This document shows positions 24,304-33,962 of a DNA stretch of 64,000 bases, in pieces (positions within the stretch are counted from its first letter, which is position 1; every line of letters starts with the position of its first letter). The notes beneath the pieces are model-generated. The model searched no databases. It saw nothing but the letters and a program-made list of their open reading frames with translations, and was not told the origin of the DNA. The stretch comes from Negativicutes bacterium (GTDB lineage Bacteria; Bacillota_C; Negativicutes; Sporomusales_B; JARLHX01), in NCBI GenBank assembly GCA_031292035.1, contig JARLHX010000274.1:30105-94104 (forward strand). The letters are read 5' to 3'. The position numbers and the translations under genes were made by a program.

Positions 24304-24368
24304 GCTTTGAGTACCCTCCCTAATTTAACATGTATAAATAATGCCGCTAGAAGTTCTATTGGTATCAG

Positions 24369-24397
24369 GTATTCGGTATTCTGCAAAAAATTCCTTT
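24369..24397 (-). promoter_or_regulatory. Sigma-H-type promoter of spoVS
   Basis: On the minus strand AAAGGAATT (matches RnAGGAwww at all positions), an 11-bp spacer and ACCGAATAC (RnnGAATww). The spacing is that of sigma-H promoters. It lies about 65 bp before the spoVS start. Confidence 0.75.
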
Positions 24398-24458
24398 ATT
24401 CTCCTGGGAAATGAAGCAAATTATTTAAATATTTCTGATAATAGCAAATATTTACCGA

Positions 24459-25049
24459 TTACTTATTAAAAACAAGCACCCTGCCATCTTCCCGAATCCC
24501 AATCAAGCCGCTTCCAGTCTGCTGGGTCTTGATGTTTTCCAGCATATTTCCGATTAATTCTTCCTGCACCAATAAGTCTTCTTCCAACATGGCGTCATTT
24601 TCATCAGCAATCAATCTATCTTTCAGATTATCACGTAAAAGCACGATAAGTAAGGCGATTTCGCCTTTAGAAAGAGTAGCGACATCACGTAGGATGGTCA
24701 GCATGGCGACCTGTTCACATGAACTCAACTCAACATCCGAGGTTACAGGATTACTCCCTTCCAGGATGTGATAAGCAGCAATGCTGTTAAGAAGCAACGT
24801 TCTAAGTTTGTTAAATTCGGGGGCATCTGGGATGCTGGATAGCATGAAAGTAAGCTTGATGGTGCTGTTGTGAGCGTCAAAATTGATAGTACCAATCTCA
24901 GGGTAGCGAACTAGGATTGATATCAATAAATTGACACCGTGGGAAACGCGCTGGTCATCTTGCTGCAGTTTAGCCATTACTAATTCACCGTCCGTCAGAT
25001 CAAAAATATTGAATACAGTAGAAAACTTAATTAAATATTCTCTAACCAC
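24459..25049 (-). CDS. Conserved-position protein of unknown function between rny and spoVS
   Basis: A 196-aa soluble, acidic protein that I do not recognise. It has an N-terminal ~90-residue alpha/beta region (GVNLLISILVRYPEIGTINFDAHNS) and an all-helical second half (EQVAMLTILRDVATLSKGEIALLIVLLRDNL). The start is a GTG with AGGA 8 nt upstream. There is no signal peptide or membrane segment. It lies between rny and spoVS in the same direction, with a terminator between it and rny, so it has a separate promoter or depends on read-through. Confidence 0.75.
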   Translation of the reverse strand: MVREYLIKFSTVFNIFDLTDGELVMAKLQQDDQRVSHGVNLLISILVRYPEIGTINFDAHNSTIKLTFMLSSIPDAPEFNKLRTLLLNSIAAYHILEGSNPVTSDVELSSCEQVAMLTILRDVATLSKGEIALLIVLLRDNLKDRLIADENDAMLEEDLLVQEELIGNMLENIKTQQTGSGLIGIREDGRVLVFNK

Positions 25050-25084
25050 CGCTAGATTCCTGCCTGTTGTCGAATGGTAGAAAT

Positions 25085-25113
25085 TAAAAACGGCCTGGCA
25101 TCAGGCCGTTTTA
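25085..25113 (-). terminator. Terminator after rny
   Basis: AAACGGCCTG-ATGC-CAGGCCGTTT then TTAATTT on the minus strand. Confidence 0.85.
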
Positions 25114-25125
25114 CGGTTAGTCAAA

Positions 25126-26673
25126 TTATTTTGCGTAATCTACAGCACGTGTTTCCCGAATCACAGTCACTTTGATTTGTCCCGGATATTCGAGTTCGGT
25201 CTCAATCCGTTTCACAATGTCGCGAACCAGACGAACCGAGGCTAAATCATCGATTTTATCGGGTTTGACCATAATGCGGACTTCCCGACCAGCTTGGATA
25301 GCGAAGGATTTTTCAACACCTTCGAAGGAATCAGCGATTTCTTCCAATCGTGTCAATCGCTTCAAATAACTCTCCAAGGTCTCACGGCGCGCACCAGGAC
25401 GGGCAGCTGAAACTGCGTCTGCTGCTGCAACCAAGACTGCTTGGATGGTTTTAGGTTCTTCGTCGCCGTGGTGAGCAGCGATGGCATTGATTACCTCAGG
25501 TGACTCGCGGTATTTCTTCGCAATATCGGCTCCGATGGTGACATGTGGTCCTTCAACCTCATGATCGACTGCTTTGCCAAGATCGTGGAGCAAGCCGGCC
25601 CGTTTGGCCAGCATGATGTCCACACCGAGTTCGGCTGCCATAACGCCAGCAAGATGAGCTACTTCAATCGAATGCTTAAGAACATTTTGTCCGTAACTGG
25701 TACGATATTTCAAACGTCCTAGCAATTTAATCACTTCAGGATGCAGACCGTGCACTCCTGTTTCGAATGTAGCTTGTTCACCAGCTTCTTTGATTTTTTG
25801 CTCTACTTCTTTCTGAGCTTTCTCGACCATTTCTTCGATACGCGCCGGATGGATTCTGCCGTCGACAATGAGCTTTTCCAAGGCCAGACGGGCAACTTCA
25901 CGCCGCACAGGATCAAATCCTGACAGAATTACAGCTTCAGGGGTATCGTCAATGATCAGGTCGATGCCGGTAAGGGTTTCAAGTGTACGGATATTGCGTC
26001 CCTCGCGTCCAATAATTCGACCTTTCATCTCGTCATTGGGCAAAGCAACCACCGATACGGTAGTTTCAGCAACATGATCTGCGGCGCAACGCTGGATGGC
26101 GAGCGAAATGATTTCTCGAGCATTTTTATCTGCTTCTTCTTTCGCTTGCTGCTGCAGATCCTTAATCATAATTGCCGTTTCATGCTTGATTTCTTCCTGG
26201 ACATTGGCCAGAAGTAAATGACGTGCGTCATCTGAGGACAAGCCGGACAATCGCTCAAGTTCCGCCAATTGCTTGGAGTAGAGGTCGTTGATTCGCTCTT
26301 GACCTTTATCTAAGTCCGCCTCTTTACGGCTCAAGACTTCTTCTTTCTTCTCAAGTGAATCAATCTTGCGATCAAGGTTTTCCTCTTTTTGGACAAGGCG
26401 ACGTTCTAACCGCTGCAATTCGGCACGACGTTCTTTAATTTCGCGGTCAACTTCATTTCTGAGTTTATGGATTTCCTCGCGGGCCTCAACCAGCGCCTCT
26501 TTTTTCTTCGACTCGCTGGCTTTTTGTGCATCTTCAAGGACTTTTTTTGCAGCATTTTCAGCCACTGACACTTTGGACTCGGCATTATTGCGGAGAATAA
26601 AATAGGTGACGCCGGCTCCTATTATGCTGAAAATAATTGCACTTAGGATAAGTTCTATAGCGATACATTTCAC
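25126..26673 (-). CDS. rny: Ribonuclease Y
   Basis: A 515-aa endoribonuclease that starts mRNA decay, anchored in the membrane by one N-terminal helix ([21 protein letters not shown]). A long coiled coil follows (~30-200), then a KH domain ([19 protein letters not shown]) and an HD domain ([21 protein letters not shown]). The start is odd. The in-frame GTG overlaps the ribosome binding site GGGAGG, and the ATG nearby is out of frame; an ATC 8 nt or an ATA 14 nt after GGGAGG is in frame. I kept the GTG for the coordinates. Confidence 0.95.
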   Translation of the reverse strand: MKCIAIELILSAIIFSIIGAGVTYFILRNNAESKVSVAENAAKKVLEDAQKASESKKKEALVEAREEIHKLRNEVDREIKERRAELQRLERRLVQKEENLDRKIDSLEKKEEVLSRKEADLDKGQERINDLYSKQLAELERLSGLSSDDARHLLLANVQEEIKHETAIMIKDLQQQAKEEADKNAREIISLAIQRCAADHVAETTVSVVALPNDEMKGRIIGREGRNIRTLETLTGIDLIIDDTPEAVILSGFDPVRREVARLALEKLIVDGRIHPARIEEMVEKAQKEVEQKIKEAGEQATFETGVHGLHPEVIKLLGRLKYRTSYGQNVLKHSIEVAHLAGVMAAELGVDIMLAKRAGLLHDLGKAVDHEVEGPHVTIGADIAKKYRESPEVINAIAAHHGDEEPKTIQAVLVAAADAVSAARPGARRETLESYLKRLTRLEEIADSFEGVEKSFAIQAGREVRIMVKPDKIDDLASVRLVRDIVKRIETELEYPGQIKVTVIRETRAVDYAK

Positions 26674-26708
26674 CTCCCTATTTAGTTTACATTTTGCTGA
26701 ATAAGGGT

Positions 26709-26732
26709 AAAGCCGAGTATTAACTCGGCTTT
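26709..26732. other. Perfect 24-bp palindrome in the rny leader
   Basis: AAAGCCGAGT and ACTCGGCTTT around ATTA. It lies in the ~110-nt leader between the rny promoter and start. There is no long T-run, so it may be an attenuator or an mRNA-stability hairpin rather than a full terminator. Confidence 0.6.
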
Positions 26733-26798
26733 AAAGCATTATCACCGATGCTCCCCTACGTTCTTCAGTCTGCTGCGATTACACGATTGGTCAATATA

Positions 26799-26827
26799 AT
26801 TGTAAATGTTTTTGAAAGTAGTGTCAA
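26799..26827 (-). promoter_or_regulatory. Sigma-A promoter of rny
   Basis: TTGACA, a 17-bp spacer and TACAAT on the minus strand, about 125 bp before the rny gene. Confidence 0.85.
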
Positions 26828-26853
26828 GTTGACAAAAAACATTGTGGATATTT

Positions 26854-27327
26854 TTACATGGAATCGATAAACGACTGATCGAATTGTGCTAAAACCTTGG
26901 TGATAATGTCAGTCGTAAAACCTCTGGACACAAGAAAGCGCGCAATTTTCGCCGTGTCGGTTGGACTTGGGGTACGAAAACGGCGTTTTACAAGTTCCAA
27001 AGCCGTTTGACAGCCTTGGAGACGGTCGTATTCCCGAACAGTTTCTTGAATGACCTGACGGGGCAGGCGGCGCTGCTGAAGGCGCGCGACAATCGCATTG
27101 ACACCGTATTTGCCGCTCGCAGCATACTTTTTGAATAGTCTTTGGCAAAGTGCCTCATCGTCAAGATAGCCACGGCGGCGAAGTTCAGTCATGACTTGCT
27201 CGACAATCTGCGGCTCCTGGCCCTTGGCGACAAGACGATTGGCTAATTCATCTTCGCTATAGGCCCGCCCGGCCAGTAACGTCACCGCTGCCGCTAGGCA
27301 TTCCCGTTCACTCGGCGACGACATCAT
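26854..27327 (-). CDS. recX: Regulatory protein RecX
   Basis: A 157-aa all-helical protein built of three-helix repeats ([36 protein letters not shown]). RecX modulates RecA filament growth. The ATG lies within the last codons of recA in another frame, so the two genes overlap and are co-translated; a GTG 9 bp earlier is also open. Confidence 0.93.
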   Translation of the reverse strand: MMSSPSERECLAAAVTLLAGRAYSEDELANRLVAKGQEPQIVEQVMTELRRRGYLDDEALCQRLFKKYAASGKYGVNAIVARLQQRRLPRQVIQETVREYDRLQGCQTALELVKRRFRTPSPTDTAKIARFLVSRGFTTDIITKVLAQFDQSFIDSM

Positions 27328-28339
27328 CGGACGCACTAGCAGTAGATCTGATCGCCCCGGCCAGTGCGGAGTTACGGATCAAGGTTTCAATTTCCTCGGC
27401 GATCTTCGGATTGGCTTTGAAGAATTCCTTGACATTATCCCGCCCTTGGCCCAGGCGATGATCACCATAGGAATACCAGGCACCGCTCTTGGCGATGATT
27501 TCGAGTTCAGTGCCGATATCGACAATGCAGCCTTCGCGGGAGATGCCTTCGCCGTACATAATGTCGAATTCCGCTTGCCTGAAGGGGGGCGCCACTTTAT
27601 TTTTGACGACTTTCACCCTGGTGCGGGTGCCGATCACATCATTGCCATTTTTTAGACTTTCGGATTTGCGGACTTCGAGACGGACCGAAGCATAAAATTT
27701 GAGGGCGCGTCCACCAGTAGTCACTTCAGGATTGCCGAACATTACGCCGACCTTTTCCCGGATTTGATTGATAAAAATAGTGCTGGTGTGTGATTTACTG
27801 ATAATGCCGGTCAGCTTTCGTAGTGCCTGGGACATAAGACGGGCATGCAGGCCGACATGCGAGTCGCCCATCTCGCCCTCGATTTCCGCTTTTGGAACCA
27901 GGGCGGCTACCGAGTCGATGACAATCACGTCAATAGCGCCGCTTCGAACCAGCGCATCGGCGATTTCCAGCGCCTGCTCACCGTTGTCCGGCTGAGAAAT
28001 CAGCAGGTTATCGATATCAACGCCCACTTTTTTTGCGTACAGGGGATCTAAGGCATGTTCTGCGTCGATAAACGCAGCAATCCCTCCTGCTTTTTGGGCC
28101 TGGGCAATAATGTGGAGGGCTACCGTGGTTTTACCTGAAGACTCGGGTCCATATATTTCGACAACTCTTCCCCGGGGAACCCCGCCAACGCCAAGGGCTA
28201 TATCCAAAGTTAACGCACCTGTGGGGATGACTTCGATGTTTAGTTTGGCTGCCGCTTCCCCCATTTTCATAATGGAGCCTTTGCCAAAGTCTTTCTCAAT
28301 CTGGCGCATTGCATTTTCCAGAGCTTTTATTTTATCCAT
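27308..28339 (-). CDS. recA: Recombinase RecA
   Basis: A 343-aa RecA: Walker [10 protein letters not shown], Walker [14 protein letters not shown], loop L2 region, [16 protein letters not shown] and the C-terminal domain with [12 protein letters not shown] with GGGAGG upstream. No LexA box is obvious in the 130-bp upstream spacer on inspection, but AT-rich operators are easily missed by eye. Confidence 0.98.
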   Translation of the reverse strand: MDKIKALENAMRQIEKDFGKGSIMKMGEAAAKLNIEVIPTGALTLDIALGVGGVPRGRVVEIYGPESSGKTTVALHIIAQAQKAGGIAAFIDAEHALDPLYAKKVGVDIDNLLISQPDNGEQALEIADALVRSGAIDVIVIDSVAALVPKAEIEGEMGDSHVGLHARLMSQALRKLTGIISKSHTSTIFINQIREKVGVMFGNPEVTTGGRALKFYASVRLEVRKSESLKNGNDVIGTRTRVKVVKNKVAPPFRQAEFDIMYGEGISREGCIVDIGTELEIIAKSGAWYSYGDHRLGQGRDNVKEFFKANPKIAEEIETLIRNSALAGAIRSTASASDDVVAE

Positions 28340-28436
28340 ACTTGTCCTCCCTAGCTATTCTAGTATTATTTTACCAAACGCTTGTTCGGTATGTCAACAA
28401 TTAAATATTCAGAAAAATGTTAGTTGCTGGAAAAAA

Positions 28437-28464
28437 TAACAGGAGGGCGTCGCCCTCCTGTTAT
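28437..28464 (-). terminator. Terminator after the DEAD-box helicase gene
   Basis: AACAGGAGGGCG-ACGCCCTCCTGTT hairpin followed by ATTTTTT on the minus strand. Confidence 0.9.
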
Positions 28465-28473
28465 TTTAGCTGT

Positions 28474-30054
28474 TTAGCTGCGGCCTTTGGCCGGCTCTAC
28501 GTTGATTTTATAGCCCTTGAGGGAATTTTTATGCATGGATGCCTGCACTCTTTCTGCCACATCTTCGGGAACTTCCACAAAGGTGAATTTCTCGAAGATA
28601 TTGATGGCCCCGATCTGATTGCCGGTGATGCCTGACTCTTCGGCGAAAGTGCGAACGATATCCTCCGGACGAATTTTTTGGGCTTTGCCGATATTGACAA
28701 ATAACCGCACCATGCCTTTTTCGCCACCGGTGTTTGTGAATCCGGTCTTTTCCTCCGGCTTGTCCTTATACCCCTCTTGAAAGAGTTTTAGGGCAGCGGC
28801 AGCGATATCTAGTGGGTCGTAGTCGGTAGCCAGGTCGGCCACAATGGTATGATAGTCGGTAAAGTTGCCCTGGTCAATGGTGTGGGCCAGGCGGGTTTTT
28901 AAGACTTCGCGCTGCCGTTCGAGAATGTCGGCTGACGAAGGCAGCTGATTGCGGATAATCCGGCATTTGATCTGCTTTTCTATCAATTTGAGCTGGCGGA
29001 ATTCGCGCGGCTCGATAAAGGTGATGGCGATCCCCTTGCGTCCGGCCCGCCCAGTGCGGCCGATCCGGTGTACATACGATTCAGGGTCTTGGGGAATATC
29101 GTAGTTGATAACATGGGTGACACTCTCGATATCCAGGCCGCGGGCCGCTACGTCGGTAGCCACCAGTATTTCAAGCTGTCCTTCACGGAATTTTTTCATC
29201 ACTCTGTCGCGTTGAGATTGGCTTAAGTCGCCGTGCAGTCCTTCGGCGGCAAACCCTCTGGGCTGCAGTGAGGCAACCAGGTCGTCTACCCCTCTTTTTG
29301 TGCGGCAGAAAATGATGGCTTTATCATTGGTTTCCGCGTCCAGCACCCGGCAAAGACCATCGAGCTTGTCTCTGGTTTCATAGTAATATTGGTCGGTGAG
29401 CGGGACAGTGACCTGTTCTTTGCTGATCGTTACTTCAACCGGGGATTTCATGTAGCGGTTGGCCAGACTGCGGATCTGCATCGGCATAGTAGCGGAAAAC
29501 AGCATGGTCTGACGCTCGTTGGGGACGTTTTGGAGGATGGTTTCGATGTCGTCGATGAAGCCCATGTCCAGCATTTCGTCAGCTTCATCCAGAACCAGGG
29601 TTTTCACATTGTTGAGGCGAATGGTTCCACGGCGGATATGATCAAGTAGACGCCCTGGAGTACCGATCGCCACTTGAACGCCAAAATGCAGCGCCCGGAT
29701 CTGACGGTCGATTGACTGGCCGCCATAGACTGGTAATGTTTTTATCCGCTTGAATTTGCCGATTTTAGCCAGTTCTTCAGAGACCTGAATTGCCAGCTCG
29801 CGGGTCGGTGTCAGCACCAGTGCCTGGATGTGGCGGGCTTCGGTGATGTTTTCCATGATGGGAATGCCGAAAGCGGCGGTTTTCCCCGTACCGGTCTGGG
29901 CCTGTCCGATGACGTCATGGCCTTCCATTACGATGGGGATGGTTTGGGCTTGAATCGGTGATGGTTCTTCAAAGCCCATTTCGGCGATAGCCGATAGAAT
30001 TTTTTTACTCAGTTGGAGTTCCCCGAAAAAGCCGGGAACAGTGTTGGTTTTCAA
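28474..30054 (-). CDS. DEAD-box RNA helicase with C-terminal DbpA-type RNA-binding domain
   Basis: A 526-aa CshA/DeaD-like helicase. Motifs in order: Q motif (PSPIQAQTIP), I (AQTGTGKT), Ia (PTRELAIQV), II (DEAD), III (SAT), V (ATDVAARGLD) and VI (HRIGRTGRAGRKG). Residues ~445-520 form a DbpA/CsdA RNA-binding domain (MVRLFVNIGKAQKIRPEDIV). Start TTG with GGGAGG upstream. Likely roles are ribosome assembly and RNA decay, perhaps with RNase Y. The precise orthologue (cshA or deaD) is uncertain. Confidence 0.94.
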   Translation of the reverse strand: MKTNTVPGFFGELQLSKKILSAIAEMGFEEPSPIQAQTIPIVMEGHDVIGQAQTGTGKTAAFGIPIMENITEARHIQALVLTPTRELAIQVSEELAKIGKFKRIKTLPVYGGQSIDRQIRALHFGVQVAIGTPGRLLDHIRRGTIRLNNVKTLVLDEADEMLDMGFIDDIETILQNVPNERQTMLFSATMPMQIRSLANRYMKSPVEVTISKEQVTVPLTDQYYYETRDKLDGLCRVLDAETNDKAIIFCRTKRGVDDLVASLQPRGFAAEGLHGDLSQSQRDRVMKKFREGQLEILVATDVAARGLDIESVTHVINYDIPQDPESYVHRIGRTGRAGRKGIAITFIEPREFRQLKLIEKQIKCRIIRNQLPSSADILERQREVLKTRLAHTIDQGNFTDYHTIVADLATDYDPLDIAAAALKLFQEGYKDKPEEKTGFTNTGGEKGMVRLFVNIGKAQKIRPEDIVRTFAEESGITGNQIGAINIFEKFTFVEVPEDVAERVQASMHKNSLKGYKINVEPAKGRS

Positions 30055-30066
30055 TGAATTTCCTCC

Positions 30067-31308
30067 CTATAATACAGATACATATTGACGAAGATGGTTT
30101 ATTGCGGCGCTGGCTGTCCGCTGTTTGATGCTGCCGCGCTGCCCGGTGAAATGATGGACATGATACTCTACACCGTTCTTGCCGGCGACAGCGATGTGAA
30201 CCAGACCGACCGGTTTATCAGCGGTGGCTCCGCCAGGTCCGGCAATTCCGGTAATTGCTACACCAATGTCACTGCCCAAACGGCTCCGTATGCCCTCGGC
30301 CATGGCGACTGCCGTTTCCATGCTGACAGCGCCATGCTTTTCAATGATGGCTGCAGATACGCCGACAGCGGTCGTTTTGGCTTCGTTACTGTAGCAAATG
30401 ACTGAACCAACAAGATATGAGGAGCTGCCGGGAATATCGGTGATCCGATGGGATACCAGGCCACCGGTGCACGATTCGGCAAACGCTACAGTTAGATTTT
30501 TAGCAGTCAGCTGTTGACCGACAACCAGTTCCAAAGTCTCATCATCAACACCGAAAACGAATTTTCCGATTCGTTCGCGAATCTTGTCTTCCAATCCGGC
30601 GAGGAGGGTGCGGGCAGCTTCTTTGGATGAGGCCTTAGCTGTCAATCGGACGTGGATTTCACCGCTCCGGGCCAAAAGGGCGATGGTGGGATTGCCTTGA
30701 TTTTTAATAAAGTCTTTGATTTCTTCTTCCAGAGACGATTCCCCAAGCCCATATGTACGAAGCACACGCGAGAAAATAATTCCTTGGGTGCCAAAACGCT
30801 TTTGAAAGTAAGGGGCAACAGACAGTTCAAACATGCCTTCCATCTCGGCCGGCGGTCCCGGCAGGTGGATTACCGTGTTCTTCTCGGTTTCGACAATGAC
30901 TCCCGGGGCAGTACCTCGATCGTTGTCAAGCACAATCGCGTCTTCAGGAATCATAGCCTGACGCCGATTGTTATCAGTCATGGGGAGCTTGCGAGCGGCA
31001 AAATAGCTCTCGATATGTTTCAGACTAGGCTGATGCAAATACAGGGAGCGGCCGAGAAGTTCGGCAGTTACATGTTTGGTAATATCCCCCTGCGTCGGAC
31101 CAAGGCCGCCGGTGGTAATGATAATATCGGCCCGAGCCAGCCCTGTGGCCAAAACTTGCGCCATCCGGTCACGATTGTCGCCCACGGTTGACTGAAATAA
31201 GACGTCAAAGCCAAGTTCGTTAAGTCTTCTAGCCAGATACGCGGCATTGGTATTGATGATTTGGCCGAGTAATATCTCGGTCCCGGTGCTTATAATTTCA
31301 ACAATCAT
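30067..31308 (-). CDS. cinA: CinA: competence/damage-inducible protein, nicotinamide-nucleotide amidase
   Basis: A 413-aa two-domain protein. The N-terminal MoCF-like domain (MIVEIISTGTEILLGQIINTN, ITTGGLGPTQGDIT) is followed by the C-terminal CinA deamidase domain (VAFAESCTGGLVSHRITDIPGSS ... GIAGPGGATADKPVGLV). It recycles NMN or ADP-ribose products. I chose the ATG with GGGGGAG upstream; longer starts would include the spacer after rimO. cinA-recA proximity is common in Firmicutes. Confidence 0.95.
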   Translation of the reverse strand: MIVEIISTGTEILLGQIINTNAAYLARRLNELGFDVLFQSTVGDNRDRMAQVLATGLARADIIITTGGLGPTQGDITKHVTAELLGRSLYLHQPSLKHIESYFAARKLPMTDNNRRQAMIPEDAIVLDNDRGTAPGVIVETEKNTVIHLPGPPAEMEGMFELSVAPYFQKRFGTQGIIFSRVLRTYGLGESSLEEEIKDFIKNQGNPTIALLARSGEIHVRLTAKASSKEAARTLLAGLEDKIRERIGKFVFGVDDETLELVVGQQLTAKNLTVAFAESCTGGLVSHRITDIPGSSSYLVGSVICYSNEAKTTAVGVSAAIIEKHGAVSMETAVAMAEGIRSRLGSDIGVAITGIAGPGGATADKPVGLVHIAVAGKNGVEYHVHHFTGQRGSIKQRTASAAINHLRQYVSVL

Positions 31309-31339
31309 CCGTACTCCCCCTAAAAAACCACTGTTGATT

Positions 31340-31373
31340 ATAATACAAACTTCGCTGACCAAGCCAGCGAAGT
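31340..31373 (-). terminator. Probable terminator after rimO
   Basis: ACTTCGCTG-GCTTGGT-CAGCGAAGT hairpin with a weak T-tract (TTGTATTAT) on the minus strand. Confidence 0.6.
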
Positions 31374-31429
31374 CAAGATACATCTCTAGCTTTTCTCAAC
31401 TGAAACAAAAGCAGCAAACGATTTGCCAG

Positions 31430-32758
31430 TTACAATTTTTCCGTTAACAAGTCATAGGTAAAACCTTGAACAACCTTGACTTTCAGTATATCGCCACTTT
31501 CAGCGTCGGCTGCATTTTCAACAAAGACGCGTCCATCGACATCAGGCGCCTCGCGGTAAGACCGGCCATAGGCGATTTCTTCTTGCTCGCCGTCACTACG
31601 GCCTTCAATCAATACCTCCAGCTTACTCCCTTCGACCGCAATATTGCGGTCTTCGGAAATCCGGGCCTGCAAAGCCATGAGAGCATGAAAACGTTCTTGT
31701 TTGATTTCTTCAGGCACTTGATTGGGGAGTGCCGCAGCAATCGTATCGTCTTCTTGCGAATAAGTAAAGACGCCGACATGGTCAAATTTTTGAGCACTGA
31801 GAAAGTCTTGCAAGGCGGCGAAATGCTCCTCAGTTTCCCCTGGAAAACCAACGATGAATGATGTACGAATGGCAACATCGGGGATGGCATTCCGAATTTT
31901 TGTCAGCAGCCTTTCAATATCGGCACGACTGTCATGGCGGTGCATTGCCTGCAATATTGTATCATGAGCATGCTGTAGTGGCAAGTCCACATAGTTGCAA
32001 ATCTTGGGTTCACTGGCCATCAACTGAATGAGTTCATCGGTAAAATAGTTTGGATAACAATATAAGAGCCTGATCCAGACAACACCGTCAATGGTCACCA
32101 ATTGTTGCAATAGCTCAGTCAGGCGTGGGCTGCCGTAAAGATCTTTACCATAGCTGGTGGTGTCTTGCGCAATGAGATTGATTTCTTTTGTTCCCTGGCT
32201 GACCAGTAATTTGACTTCATTAACAACCGATTCAATAGGTCGGCTGCGAAATTGCCCGCGGACCAGGGGTATTACGCAGTAGGAACAGCAGTTGTTGCAG
32301 CCATCGGCAATTTTGACATAGCAGCTATGTCGCGGGGTTGTCGTGATTCGGGGCATTGTTTCATCATAGATAGTGTCTGTGGCACCGATAAAAAGCGCTC
32401 TCTCACCAGCAGTCACCGTCTCAATGGCCTCGATAATGCGGTGCCATGCGCCGGTGCCGATGACGGCGTCGATTTCCGGCAGCTCATCCAGTAATTGCTG
32501 CTGATAGCGCTGCGACAAACAGCCGGCGACAATAACGCCCCGACAGTTGCCGCTTTTTTTGTATTCCGCCATCTGCAAGATGGTTGAGATAGACTCGTCT
32601 TTCGCTGAATCAATAAAACTGCAGGTATTTACGATTAGGATATCGGCCACTGCGGGGTCGTCGGTTATGGTAATATCCGCCGCCGCCAGCATGCCGAGCA
32701 TGATCTCGGTATCTACCAAATTTTTGGCGCATCCGAGACTGATGATTCCGGCTTTCAA
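31430..32758 (-). CDS. rimO: Ribosomal protein S12 methylthiotransferase RimO
   Basis: A 442-aa methylthiotransferase that modifies Asp of S12. N-domain cysteines (SLGCAKNLVDTE, VNTCSFIDSAKDESI, GCLSQRY), radical SAM CNNCCSYCVIPLVRG, and a C-terminal TRAM domain. The SLGCAKN and NTCSFIDSA motifs distinguish it from MiaB. Start is a TTG with GGAAGG 7 nt upstream; the 5' extension would overlap the upstream gene. Confidence 0.95.
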   Translation of the reverse strand: MKAGIISLGCAKNLVDTEIMLGMLAAADITITDDPAVADILIVNTCSFIDSAKDESISTILQMAEYKKSGNCRGVIVAGCLSQRYQQQLLDELPEIDAVIGTGAWHRIIEAIETVTAGERALFIGATDTIYDETMPRITTTPRHSCYVKIADGCNNCCSYCVIPLVRGQFRSRPIESVVNEVKLLVSQGTKEINLIAQDTTSYGKDLYGSPRLTELLQQLVTIDGVVWIRLLYCYPNYFTDELIQLMASEPKICNYVDLPLQHAHDTILQAMHRHDSRADIERLLTKIRNAIPDVAIRTSFIVGFPGETEEHFAALQDFLSAQKFDHVGVFTYSQEDDTIAAALPNQVPEEIKQERFHALMALQARISEDRNIAVEGSKLEVLIEGRSDGEQEEIAYGRSYREAPDVDGRVFVENAADAESGDILKVKVVQGFTYDLLTEKL

Positions 32759-32780
32759 TATGAGACCTTCCTTCCTGCCT

Positions 32781-33815
32781 TTAGCGTGGGCCAAGGCGCA
32801 CGGTTTGCACCCACTTGTCAAGCAGTTTGGCTTTTTGTTCGGTCGTCAGCTCCTCATCAAATTCAAAAAGATTGATGTTTTTAGCGTTCGACTCTTTATA
32901 GCTTTTCGTTTCCGGGTTGGTTGGCACAAAATAAAAGCGGTTATTCTGAAGCGCTGCCTGAGCCGGGTCTTGCAGCAACCAGTCGATGAAACGCTGGGCT
33001 TCGACAGCGTGAGGCGCTCCGGCGGCTAGACCAATGCCGGTAAGAAGATAGGCGGTCCCATCCTCAGGGTAGATCACCTGTATCGGGAAACCGTCTTTGA
33101 CATAGCGCAAGGTCTCACTTTGTACTGCTATGGCGATATCCGCTTCCCCCATCCCCACCATGCGGGGCGGAGTTACAAGGAATTTGGAGTATTGTACCAT
33201 CTTGGGATGGATTTTGGCAAGATAGGCTAATGTCTGATTTTCACCATTTACTGCTGCCAGCGAATAAAGCAGGTTGGCTGAAGCATCGGCAGCCAAGAAA
33301 TCGGTGATAACCAATCGATTAGTATTTTTGGAAAGATCAGCCCAATTAGCAGGTGGCCGGGACTGTTCTTTAAGGAAATCTTTGTTAACGGCAAAGACGA
33401 TAGGATCATACCAGGTCCCAACCCAATAACTGTCATCATCTGAGAAGCGATCAGGAACAAGGTCTACTGTTTCCGAAGTGAAGGCTTCCAGTAACTTCTC
33501 TTTTTTCGCAGCCTGAAGAGTCGCCTGATTGGCTAAAATCAAGTCGGCGGCCCGGGGCGAATTTGACTCAGCACGGGTTTTTATGACTAACTCTGCAGGG
33601 GTAACCGGTATCAGCGTCACCCGGATGCCAGTCGATTTTTCATATTCCTGAGCCAGAACTGTCACTTGCTCCAGTGGCAGCGTAGTATAAACGATGATCA
33701 TTTTTTGCGTTTCGGGATTTTCTTTTCCGGCATAGCCGGCCAAAAAGGTTGTCCCTGTAATGATAAGAACAAGAATAAAGAAAGAGAGCAACAGCAGCGG
33801 AAGATAACGCCGCAT
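32781..33815 (-). CDS. ABC transporter substrate-binding protein, ferric/2-AEP type, orphan
   Basis: A 344-aa protein with an N-terminal signal or anchor (RRYLPLLLLSFFILVLIITGTTFLAGYAGK). The bacterial type II periplasmic-binding fold follows (IIVYTTLPLEQVTVLAQEYEKSTGIRV, PADLILANQATL, WADLSKN). The lack of a lipobox Cys after the first helix suggests either an uncleaved anchor or a Sec signal. No permease or ATPase is nearby, so its transporter is unknown. ATG with GGGAGG upstream. Confidence 0.85.
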   Translation of the reverse strand: MRRYLPLLLLSFFILVLIITGTTFLAGYAGKENPETQKMIIVYTTLPLEQVTVLAQEYEKSTGIRVTLIPVTPAELVIKTRAESNSPRAADLILANQATLQAAKKEKLLEAFTSETVDLVPDRFSDDDSYWVGTWYDPIVFAVNKDFLKEQSRPPANWADLSKNTNRLVITDFLAADASANLLYSLAAVNGENQTLAYLAKIHPKMVQYSKFLVTPPRMVGMGEADIAIAVQSETLRYVKDGFPIQVIYPEDGTAYLLTGIGLAAGAPHAVEAQRFIDWLLQDPAQAALQNNRFYFVPTNPETKSYKESNAKNINLFEFDEELTTEQKAKLLDKWVQTVRLGPR

Positions 33816-33962
33816 AAATACCTCCCTAGGACAGAGCCGTCCACGCTGTTTTACAACCAATCGAGGTTGTGCGGGGTTATGGTTAACCCTTACTACTATA
33901 CTGCTTATTTATTCGCCATGCAACATAAAAATCCTACTAATTCGGTAAAACCTAGATTGGCC

